From contig CAJXNM010000027.1 of the NCBI GenBank assembly GCA_913057135.1, forward strand, positions 1-39,901: a stretch of DNA of 39,901 nucleotides, in the 5' to 3' direction. Shown here one piece after another: positions 30,413 through 38,068 of this stretch. This DNA comes from an uncultured Halieaceae bacterium (GTDB taxonomy: Bacteria > Pseudomonadota > Gammaproteobacteria > Pseudomonadales > Halieaceae). A program made the translations under genes and the position numbers. Numbering within the stretch: the stretch's first letter is position 1; each line of letters starts with the position of its first letter. The notes beneath the pieces were generated by a model that saw nothing but the letters and a program-made list of their open reading frames with translations, did not search any database and was not told the DNA's origin.

Positions 30413-32752
30413 ATGCGCCACATGAAGCAACCCTTAGCCGCAGCTATTACTGGCATCGTGACAGTCGCCAGTGCCAATACCCTAGGGGCCGCTGATGGCG
30501 ATGATGCCGCACTGGAAGAGATTCGGGTCATCGGCACCGCTATCACCCGAGGGGAACTGAATTTAAACGCCCTGCCCTTCGCGGTTCAGCGTTTTACCCA
30601 AGACGATCTGTCGGATGCGGCCTTTTTCTCGGCGGTGGATCTTTTGGAAGATCGCGCCACCAGCGTGAGCACCAATGCGGCTCAAAACAACCGTCTGCAA
30701 CCGGATGTGCAATATCGGGGCTTTACCGCATCGCCACTGCTGGGCTTGTCTCAAGGTTTGGCGGTGTATCACAACGGTGTACGGGTTAACGAGGCCTTTG
30801 GGGATACGGTTAACTGGGATCTACTACCCGCCAGCAGCATGGAAACCCTCGATTTGGTCGGCGGTTCAAACCCGGTCTACGGTTTGAACACCATTGGCGG
30901 CGCACTGGTGGTGAACACCCGCACAGGCTTCAGCAGCGAAGGCGGCAAAGCCAGCGTGACCCTTGGGGATTACAGCACCCAGGATTACACGGCCAGCTAT
31001 GGCGCCAATAACGGCGAATGGGGGTTTTTTATTAGCGCCGATGCCATGGATGAAGATGGCTGGCGTGACTTCTCAGAATCGGAAGCCCAAACCCTGTACT
31101 CGGCGCTCAGCTGGCGCGGTGCAGCATCGGAGCTAGATGTATTTTTCAACTACGGTGACAGCAACCTAAAGGGTAATGGTGCAGTGCCCCTCGATTTACT
31201 GAATGCCAGCCGCAGTGCCGTGTTCACTCACCCAGATCAGACCGAGAACGAGCTGATGATGACCAGCGTATCGTTCCGTCACGCCTTCAGCGACAGCAGT
31301 GAAATCAGTATCAATGGCTTCTATCGCGACCTAGAGACCCAGACCTTTAACGGCGATGGCTCCGAGTATGAGGAGTGTGGTGAAGACGACGATGATGACA
31401 ATGACGGCACGGAAGACATGGGTGGTGAGGAACATCCATTCGAGGGCTTCCTATGTAACGACGACGATGAACCGGTTACCGACAAGCTAGGTAATAGGGT
31501 CGATGAAGACTTCAATGCCATTAACAACCGCAGTAGCCGCCAGCAAGAGAGCTATGGCTTCACGTTGCAGTACTTGGGCCGCGCCGATACCGGTGCCATT
31601 GGCCATGAGTACGTGGCAGGGGTGGATTGGTTTAAAGGCCGAACGGACTTCGCCTCTACCGTAGAGTTTTCGGAGCTCACGGAAACACGGGGTACAGTAC
31701 TAACCGGCCGGTTCGACGCCGACGGCGATACCAACCTGAAAACCCAGGTGGAAACCTGGAGCGCCTTTGTCAGCGACAGTATGGCTCTGAATGACGCCAC
31801 TACCCTTACCCTGTCGGCTCGTTACAACAACACGCGTACACAAGGGAATGACCCCACAGGCCAGCGCCCGGAACTAGCAGGGGATCATCGCTTCAAAAAC
31901 TTCAATGCGGGCGCGGGAATTGTCTGGCAAATGACTAATACGCTCAGCCTATACGGCGGCGTGCAAAGCTCTGCCCGCACCCCAACACCGGTAGAGCTTG
32001 CCTGCTCGCACCCCGAGGCGCCCTGCACCCTGCCCAACTCGTTCCTTGCAGATCCGCCGCTCGATGACGTGCGCGCTGTAAGCACCGAGTTCGGTATTCG
32101 GGGCAGCTGGGGTGCAATCGATCAATTCCGATTGGGTGGCTTTGTTATCACAGCCAATGATGACATTCTGTTTCAAACCACCGGTGGCGTTTCCAGTAAC
32201 GAAGGGTTCTTCCAAAATGCTGCCGACACCCGTCGCGCCGGCCTCGAGCTCGAGTTGGCCGGTGGCAATGAGGTTTGGGATTGGTACGTGAACTACACCT
32301 ATATGCAGGCCACTTTCGAGGACGACTTTTTCTCGAGTAGCCCCAATAACCCCCAATCGGAGAACGACAGGTTATTTGTGAGCGCTGGCAGCGATATACC
32401 CGGCCTACCCGATAGCAACTTGAAGTTCGGCGCCGCCACCCGCATTACCGACGCGCTGCAAATAGGGGCCGATGTGCGCTACATGAGTGGCGTGTATTTG
32501 CGCGGTGACGAGGCCAACGTGGATGACAAAACCGAAGATTGGAGTGTCATTGATGTGTACGCGCGCATGAATTTGGGCAACAAACTTTTCGTAGAAACCC
32601 GCGTGGATAACGTACTCGATGAGGACTACGAGACCTTCGGCCTTTACGGTGAAGCGGATGAGGTGCTCAGCAATATTCAGGACACCAGTGGCCGCTTCCT
32701 CGGGCCCGCCATGCCACGGATGTGGTGGGTCACTGTGGGGGCGCGGTTCTAA
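30413..32752 (+). CDS. TonB-dependent outer membrane receptor
   Basis: 779 aa. The signal peptide is AAAITGIVTVASANTLGAAD; Met4 (30422) is an alternative start. A TonB-box-like EEIRVIGT is at 35-42. The plug domain (about 52-170) includes VQYRGFTASPLLGLSQGLAV and PVYGLNTIGGALVVNTRTG. A 22-strand barrel follows, ending in MPRMWWVTVGARF with a C-terminal Phe. Residues about 313-366 form an unusual very acidic insert with two Cys (322 and 348), probably an extracellular loop. The ligand is unknown; it is not recognisably BtuB or a known siderophore receptor. It is divergent from a two-component system. Confidence 0.95.
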   Translation: MRHMKQPLAAAITGIVTVASANTLGAADGDDAALEEIRVIGTAITRGELNLNALPFAVQRFTQDDLSDAAFFSAVDLLEDRATSVSTNAAQNNRLQPDVQYRGFTASPLLGLSQGLAVYHNGVRVNEAFGDTVNWDLLPASSMETLDLVGGSNPVYGLNTIGGALVVNTRTGFSSEGGKASVTLGDYSTQDYTASYGANNGEWGFFISADAMDEDGWRDFSESEAQTLYSALSWRGAASELDVFFNYGDSNLKGNGAVPLDLLNASRSAVFTHPDQTENELMMTSVSFRHAFSDSSEISINGFYRDLETQTFNGDGSEYEECGEDDDDDNDGTEDMGGEEHPFEGFLCNDDDEPVTDKLGNRVDEDFNAINNRSSRQQESYGFTLQYLGRADTGAIGHEYVAGVDWFKGRTDFASTVEFSELTETRGTVLTGRFDADGDTNLKTQVETWSAFVSDSMALNDATTLTLSARYNNTRTQGNDPTGQRPELAGDHRFKNFNAGAGIVWQMTNTLSLYGGVQSSARTPTPVELACSHPEAPCTLPNSFLADPPLDDVRAVSTEFGIRGSWGAIDQFRLGGFVITANDDILFQTTGGVSSNEGFFQNAADTRRAGLELELAGGNEVWDWYVNYTYMQATFEDDFFSSSPNNPQSENDRLFVSAGSDIPGLPDSNLKFGAATRITDALQIGADVRYMSGVYLRGDEANVDDKTEDWSVIDVYARMNLGNKLFVETRVDNVLDEDYETFGLYGEADEVLSNIQDTSGRFLGPAMPRMWWVTVGARF

Positions 32753-32774
32753 CGCGATTCTTCTGGCGCTTATG

Positions 32775-32790
32775 CGGCTCTTCGGAGCCG
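32775..32790. terminator. UUCG-tetraloop hairpin between convergent genes
   Basis: CGGCTC-TTCG-GAGCCG, a perfect 6-bp stem capped by the very stable UUCG loop. It sits between the receptor stop (32752) and the desaturase stop (32792). On either strand there is no long T-run, but the location and loop fit a shared bidirectional terminator. Confidence 0.65.
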
Positions 32791-32791
32791 T

Positions 32792-33913
32792 CTAGATAAT
32801 TGAAGCGGCAGCCGACACAAGCACAAGCCACCGCAACCCGTCGGTTGCCACACACAACCACCGCGCTCTACCTTCCAACCACCAGGCAGTAGCCACCCCG
32901 GTCCACACCAGTAACAACCACCAAACCCAGTACTGGCTTTGAGTCAACGACTGAAACTGACCAAAAGCTAACAACCCTGTAGCCAGCGCCACCTGAGAGC
33001 CCCCGTAGATCTTAACCGCTTGACTCACAGGCGGGTCGTATCGCTGAAAGGTCGACAAATCAGCTTTGGCCCGTGGCCATTGGGCTGCAACATCGGCAGG
33101 TTGCCAGCCCGTTCTTGCAACTAATACCCGCCAACGGTTGGCCCATGTGCGGGTGCGCCACATGTCTAACAGCATGTCTTGATAAATATGGGTTAGCGCC
33201 ATTACCGGATTCCAGCTCTTAATAGCACCACGAATACCGTAGACACATGGCTCGTCGGACAACTCGCGCTGGTAGGTACCAAATAGTCGGTCCCACACAA
33301 TGAACACACCGCCGTAGTTCTTATCCATGTACTCATCATTCTGGGCATGGTGAACCCGGTGGTTCGAGGGGCTCACAAACACGTACTCGAACCAACCGAG
33401 TTCCGGCACGTGCTGGGTGTGCACCCAAAACTGATAGATAAGATTCAGGGCGCCCACGGTAATGACCACTTCAGCGGGGATACCCACAAGGTACATAGGA
33501 ATATAAAACACCCAGCTTAGTAGGAACCCTGTGCTGGTTTGGCGCAGTGCGGTGCCCAGGTTGTAATCTTCACTCTGATGATGAGCTACATGGGCCGCCC
33601 ACAGTATCTGCCGCTCGTGCCCCATACGGTGCAGCCAGTAATAGCAAAAATCGTAGAGCACAAAGGCAAAGACCCATGTGAGCCAGTGATCTGCTGGCCA
33701 CAACGTGCTATGAGTAAAATCAGTGATAAGCCCGTATACGGCACCGCCCACACCCAGCAATACAAACTTGCGGGCTTGGCTAAGAATCCCCAGCATCAAA
33801 CTGCTGAAGGTGTCGTTCATGCGGTAGGTATTGTTGCCCTGGCGTAGCCCCCAGGCGAGCTCAGCACCAATGGCGAGTAAGAAAAAAGGAACGGCGTAGG
33901 CGATAAGATCCAC
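32792..33913 (-). CDS. sterol desaturase / fatty acid hydroxylase family membrane oxygenase (AGMO-like)
   Basis: 373 aa from GTG at 33913, which has a strong AAGAGG six bases upstream. An in-frame ATG at 33931 has no such site and lies at the foot of a hairpin. The di-iron histidine boxes are HRMGH (95-99), HVAHH (108-112), HTQH (165-168) and HRVHH (185-189), set between hydrophobic helices. A further hydrophobic C-terminal part resembles alkylglycerol monooxygenase relatives. The family inserts oxygen or double bonds into lipids at the inner membrane. The exact substrate is unknown. It follows a FadL gene on the same strand. Confidence 0.92.
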   Translation of the reverse strand: MDLIAYAVPFFLLAIGAELAWGLRQGNNTYRMNDTFSSLMLGILSQARKFVLLGVGGAVYGLITDFTHSTLWPADHWLTWVFAFVLYDFCYYWLHRMGHERQILWAAHVAHHQSEDYNLGTALRQTSTGFLLSWVFYIPMYLVGIPAEVVITVGALNLIYQFWVHTQHVPELGWFEYVFVSPSNHRVHHAQNDEYMDKNYGGVFIVWDRLFGTYQRELSDEPCVYGIRGAIKSWNPVMALTHIYQDMLLDMWRTRTWANRWRVLVARTGWQPADVAAQWPRAKADLSTFQRYDPPVSQAVKIYGGSQVALATGLLAFGQFQSLTQSQYWVWWLLLVWTGVATAWWLEGRARWLCVATDGLRWLVLVSAAASII

Positions 33914-33930
33914 GATGTGCCTCTTAAACA

Positions 33931-33956
33931 TGGGTGCCCAGGGCTCTGGGCACCCA
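33931..33956 (-). other. 11-bp hairpin between fadL-like and desaturase genes
   Basis: TGGGTGCCCAG (33931-33941) and CTGGGCACCCA (33946-33956) form a perfect stem with a 4-nt loop, between the FadL stop (33968) and the desaturase GTG (33913). It has no T-run, so it may attenuate, protect or separate the two messages rather than end transcription. Confidence 0.7.
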
Positions 33957-33967
33957 CAGCACTAGGT

Positions 33968-35368
33968 TCAGAAGGTGTAGGCCACCTCAAGTTCCCACTG
34001 GCTCATCTCTAGACTGACTTGCTGCGTGGGATCAAACAGGTTGGGCCCCGTCACGGTATTCGATGGGGCGTACATTACCGCCACCGAGATGTGATCGCCA
34101 CTGTCTAAGTCGTAGCAGAAGCCACCGGTGAAGTGCTCTTCAACCACCGCTGGGGCCAAAATGTTGATGGCCGCGTTTTCCTCACTGATGGGTTGCTCAC
34201 CGTAGTTATAACCCGCGCGCCAAGTGACTTTGGGCATGTAGGCAGGAGACCATTCCAAGCCAAACTGGTAAACGGTGACGTCATCCCAGCCAAAACCGAA
34301 GCCTTCGCTACCGCCCAAACAGTTCTCGACGTTGCTACCACCCGCAGTAGGACAACCACTCGATGCTAATCCAGGGCTCGGAAATACATTGGTCATGGGG
34401 TTCGCAACCGAGGCGACATCGCTGTAGTAGGTACGCTCTACATCGAAATGCAGCTGAAGCTGGGGCGTAGCCTGTAAGCTCACACCAATACGTGCTGTGG
34501 CTGGAATATCGAAATCACCGCCCTCGGCAAACAGGTCGCTGTACTTCGAGAACTCCTCCATGTCGGTTTCGGTTTGGTAGGCGGCCTGAAACGCCAATGT
34601 ATCGCTGACATTCCAAATAGCACCCACCTTTACACCGAAGCCAAAGCTATCGTCGGAGCCGTTATTGGTTAGGCCAGTGGGCATGCCAGGCTCGCCCGTA
34701 GTAACGAAGCTTTCGGCATACGTCTTGGTGTAAGGCGCGAACGTCGCAACGCCCTCGGCTTCAAACATCTGATAGGCGATGACAGGGGCAATCCCCACCG
34801 CCACATCCCCAAACTTCACACTGTAGGTCAGCTCTAAGAAGGCTTGGCTTAGGTTTACACCAGCGGTGCCCGCACCAAAGGTGCCGGGCATGGTCATGGC
34901 CTCTGCTGGCCCTGGGCCATCGGGGTCAAAGGTGGCGCTACCGCTGGTGTACTCGGTGTTCATACCACCACGGCCGTAAAACGCCACGGTGAATGCTCGG
35001 GTGTCGCTCAAGTGCCAGTTCTTAGCAATGTACGGAATAGGAAACAGCTCGTTGTCACTGTCGATACCATCGGCGTTTAAGGTGAAAGCACCCATCTGGC
35101 CGTCCAGCTCGCTCTCGGTGGTGCTGTATTCCCGCATGGGTGAGAACAGCGCCAAACCAATATCTAGGTGTTCATCCACCAAAATACCCGCGGCTGGGTT
35201 GTTGGCGACATCAATGGCCATGTCTGGCATGGCATCGCCTGCCCCCGCCATGGCCTTGCTGTGGGTGCCAACCCCGTGGGTGAAGTATCCATTGGTGGCG
35301 TGGGCGGGTAACGACAGCGCTGCCCCTACAGCGGCTGCGAGTACCCCAACTCGTAAGGGTGCGTTCAT
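33968..35368 (-). CDS. FadL/OmpP1/TodX-family outer membrane transporter
   Basis: 466 aa. The signal peptide MNAPLRVGVLAAAVGAALS ends near PAHA/TNGYF. The mature N-terminus TNGYFTHGVGTHSKAMAGAG is the FadL hatch signature, followed by DVANNPAAG. A 14-strand barrel ends in WELEVAYTF with terminal Phe. FadL proteins take up long-chain fatty acids and other hydrophobic molecules by lateral diffusion. AGAGGA lies seven bases before ATG. It is probably co-transcribed with the membrane oxygenase downstream, suggesting uptake and modification of a hydrophobic compound. Confidence 0.95.
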   Translation of the reverse strand: MNAPLRVGVLAAAVGAALSLPAHATNGYFTHGVGTHSKAMAGAGDAMPDMAIDVANNPAAGILVDEHLDIGLALFSPMREYSTTESELDGQMGAFTLNADGIDSDNELFPIPYIAKNWHLSDTRAFTVAFYGRGGMNTEYTSGSATFDPDGPGPAEAMTMPGTFGAGTAGVNLSQAFLELTYSVKFGDVAVGIAPVIAYQMFEAEGVATFAPYTKTYAESFVTTGEPGMPTGLTNNGSDDSFGFGVKVGAIWNVSDTLAFQAAYQTETDMEEFSKYSDLFAEGGDFDIPATARIGVSLQATPQLQLHFDVERTYYSDVASVANPMTNVFPSPGLASSGCPTAGGSNVENCLGGSEGFGFGWDDVTVYQFGLEWSPAYMPKVTWRAGYNYGEQPISEENAAINILAPAVVEEHFTGGFCYDLDSGDHISVAVMYAPSNTVTGPNLFDPTQQVSLEMSQWELEVAYTF

Positions 35369-35726
35369 TGGGTTTTCCTCTATGGGTTTATTGCGTTGTT
35401 ATAGCCCGTGACGTCGAACATCACTACGTGCCAAAAATACACCAAAGCCCTGCTAATGCCAAAAAGAAATAACTGTATTCCAAATTTAGTGGTGCTTCTT
35501 ACGCCCCATCGGCTGTTTGGCAAAAGCTGTGCAAGCCTGTGGCAGAGGGCAATCAGCAGGTGCAAAGTATGACAGTGCTGCTACTGTAAGGCGCACAAGG
35601 CCCACAGCACAGCCTTGCTGGCACAGACATGGCTCGTCTGATGCGATTATTTCGTGCACCTGAGCTTGGGCTGACGCTGACAACAATAACAACCCTCGGT
35701 TATCGAGTTAATACCGGACACAGATT
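35369..35726. other. intergenic region between FadL-like and acylase genes
   Basis: 358 bp between divergent starts. It must contain both promoters, but I find no convincing -35/-10 pair. A short minus-strand frame (35486-35692, TTG starts only) would encode a Cys-rich peptide with a weak signal-like start (LLLSASAQAQ). The evidence is too thin to call it a gene. No riboswitch or terminator is visible. Confidence 0.35.
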
Positions 35727-37952
35727 ATGGTCTATTGCAGTATCGCGTTGCCTCAGCTCTTTCATCGTAGCCGCTCTTATTTTAGCCGCTCTTATTGTAG
35801 CCGCTCTTATACTCAGCACTCTTGTTTTCCGCGCTCTTATTCTCTGCCCTTTGCGCTTCCCTCACCACAGCTCAAAGTCTGGCTGACTCTTTTTGTGTGC
35901 CTTGCAGGGCTCACAACCCTCAATGCGCAAGCCAATGACAGCACCAAATGGCAGGCCACCATCGAGCGGGATCGCTGGGGGGTGCCACATATATATGGTA
36001 AAACCGATGCGGACGCCGCCTTTGGCCTTGCCTATGCCCAAGCGGAAGACACCTGGGATGTGCTGCAAAACACTATTCCTTACTACCGAGGCAATGCAGG
36101 TGCCCTCTTTGGCCCTGACGGAGCCCGCTCGGATTTTCTTGTGCACTGGCTCAACCTGTGGGGCACACTAGATGCCCGCTACGAGCAAGACTTAAGCCCC
36201 GCCACAAGACGTTACGTGGAAGCCTTCGCCGCAGGTTTTAATCAGTTCGCCGCCGATAACCCCAAACGGGTAACACTCGATATTCTGCCCATTACCGGTA
36301 AAGACATTGTGGCAGCCCATATGCTGCGACATCTGTTCTTTTACGGCTTTGACAAAACCGTAAAAGAGGTCTTGGGCGATAAACAAGCCCAGCCAGTTAG
36401 CCCGCCGCCGGTGGTAGCCCAGCCCCATCAACCCACCGGGTCCAATGCTATTGCCGTAGGGCCCGGGCGCAGCAGCGACGGCTCTACCATGCTGATTATT
36501 AACTCCCATCAACCGCTAACCGGGCCTGTGGCCTGGTACGAAGCCCATGTGCAAAGTGATGAGGGGCTGAACGTTATGGGCGGCCTGTTCCCGGGCGCCC
36601 CCGCCGTTGGGGTTGGCTTCACCCCAACTACCGCGTGGGGAGCAACGGTTAACCAACCGGACTTGGTCGATGTCTACAAACTAGAGATGCACCCTAGCGA
36701 AGACTACCTGTACCGCTACGATAATCAGTGGCTAGAACTAGAGCGCAAAGAGGTAGACATTGACGTGCTCATTTGGGGCTTTATTCCCTGGTCGGCCACT
36801 GAAACCGTGTACCGCTCGGTGCATGGGCCTGTTCTTGAGAGCCCTCATGGCTGGTACGCGGTACGTTACGCGGGTATGGATGAGTTGCGCCAAGTCGAGC
36901 AATGGCTGGCCATGAACAAGGCTCGCAATTTTGAGGAATGGCGCGCGGCGGTGGCGCTTAGCTACATTCAGAGCTTCAATTTTGTTTACGCAGGAAAAGA
37001 TCAGACCATCTACTTCGTGCATAACTCAACCATGCCCAAGCGGGCCCGGGGCTGGCAGTGGCAGCAGTATCTGCCCGGAGACAGAAGCGAACTGGTGTGG
37101 CAAAGCTACCTGCCCTTCAACGAGCTGCCCCAGGTCGAGAACCCACCGTCGGGGTTTATTCTTAGCACCAACCAATCGCCGTTTCATATCTCAGCGCCTG
37201 GCAGTAACCCCGATATTAGTGCCTACCCAAAGGAATCGGGCTGGCCCACACGCATGACAAACCGCGCAGTGCGGGGGCTTGAGTTATTCGAAACCCTCAA
37301 GACCGTAAGCCCCGAGCAGCTATTAGCCATTAAACACGACAACCAATACTCGCCCAATTACCGGGGCATGCAGTATTTGCAATCGGTATTCGCGCTTTCT
37401 GTCGAGGACCCCACTTTGGCATCGGCGCAGCTAATACTACGACGTTGGAACGGTGCCACTGATATTGATAACCGAAGCGCTCCTTTGGGGGTCTGTGTGC
37501 TGTTAGCCGAGTGGGATGCCGAACGCAATGGCGTACAGCCACCAGCGCCGATTGACGTGCTCAAAGATTGCGTGGACAAAGTGAAAACTCTTGCGGGCCG
37601 GCTGGACCCCACTTGGGGAGACGTGAACCGTCATGGGAGAGCCGATGTACACCTGCCCTTAGCAGGTGGACCCGACACACTGCGCGCCGCTTATGCGGGA
37701 GAGGATCACGAGGATCACCGCCACGTGACAGCCGGTGACGGACTGTATTATTTGGTGCGCTGGGATAGCACAGGCCAGCAAGAAATATTAGGTGTGCATC
37801 AATACGGCAATCATTTCGATGACCCTAATCACCCCCATTATCAGGATCAGGTAGAGGACTATGTGGCCGAAAAACTGCACCCGGCATTGTTCACTGCAGA
37901 ACAGCGCCGAGAGGCCATCACTAAAACCTACACGGTGACCCAGTCTCGCTGA
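35727..37952 (+). CDS. penicillin acylase family Ntn hydrolase (acyl-homoserine lactone / aculeacin acylase-like)
   Basis: 741 aa as read from ATG at 35727, the only in-frame ATG before the domain. The mature part starts near ANDSTKWQATIERDRWGVPH. The self-cleavage and nucleophile site is TGSNAIAVG, with Ser239 becoming the N-terminus of the beta chain. The expected beta-chain motifs NSHQPLTGPVAWYEAHVQS and WGATVNQPDLVDVYKLE follow. Such periplasmic enzymes cleave amide-linked acyl chains (AHL signals, cyclic lipopeptides, beta-lactams). The hydrophobic core of the signal peptide (VWLTLFVCLAGLTTLNAQA, 51-69) is preceded by about 50 unusual residues that include xSRSY repeats. The start is therefore uncertain. 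Confidence 0.92.
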   Translation: MVYCSIALPQLFHRSRSYFSRSYCSRSYTQHSCFPRSYSLPFALPSPQLKVWLTLFVCLAGLTTLNAQANDSTKWQATIERDRWGVPHIYGKTDADAAFGLAYAQAEDTWDVLQNTIPYYRGNAGALFGPDGARSDFLVHWLNLWGTLDARYEQDLSPATRRYVEAFAAGFNQFAADNPKRVTLDILPITGKDIVAAHMLRHLFFYGFDKTVKEVLGDKQAQPVSPPPVVAQPHQPTGSNAIAVGPGRSSDGSTMLIINSHQPLTGPVAWYEAHVQSDEGLNVMGGLFPGAPAVGVGFTPTTAWGATVNQPDLVDVYKLEMHPSEDYLYRYDNQWLELERKEVDIDVLIWGFIPWSATETVYRSVHGPVLESPHGWYAVRYAGMDELRQVEQWLAMNKARNFEEWRAAVALSYIQSFNFVYAGKDQTIYFVHNSTMPKRARGWQWQQYLPGDRSELVWQSYLPFNELPQVENPPSGFILSTNQSPFHISAPGSNPDISAYPKESGWPTRMTNRAVRGLELFETLKTVSPEQLLAIKHDNQYSPNYRGMQYLQSVFALSVEDPTLASAQLILRRWNGATDIDNRSAPLGVCVLLAEWDAERNGVQPPAPIDVLKDCVDKVKTLAGRLDPTWGDVNRHGRADVHLPLAGGPDTLRAAYAGEDHEDHRHVTAGDGLYYLVRWDSTGQQEILGVHQYGNHFDDPNHPHYQDQVEDYVAEKLHPALFTAEQRREAITKTYTVTQSR
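35752..35841. repeat. degenerate 15-bp tandem repeat at the 5' end of the acylase gene
   Basis: Six units of 15 bp with consensus GTAGCCGCTCTTATT. The units from 35767, 35782 and 35797 differ from each other by one or two bases, and those from 35752, 35812 and 35827 are more diverged. In the acylase frame they encode (R/F/C)SRSY pentapeptides. In the +1 frame they encode a hydrophobic VAALI/LAALI run. Confidence 0.9.
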
Positions 37953-38068
37953 TAGCTTGACTGACCCTAGATGGCGGCGCTGAAGAATACGGCACCCACC
38001 AAGAACAGCGACGTACAACGGCAGCTAATAACGGCGGCCTTATATAGGAAAAGGCAGGAGCGCTTTTA

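Noticed and set aside
30413-32752. TonB receptor as a BtuB cobalamin importer serving the corrinoid operon
   Set aside because: The leader of about 100 bp is too short for a cobalamin riboswitch, and the sequence shows no BtuB-specific features that I can recognise.
35486-35692. Minus-strand small Cys-rich peptide upstream of the FadL gene
   Set aside because: It has only TTG starts, a poor signal peptide and no recognised family. Kept as a remark in the intergenic entry, not as a gene.
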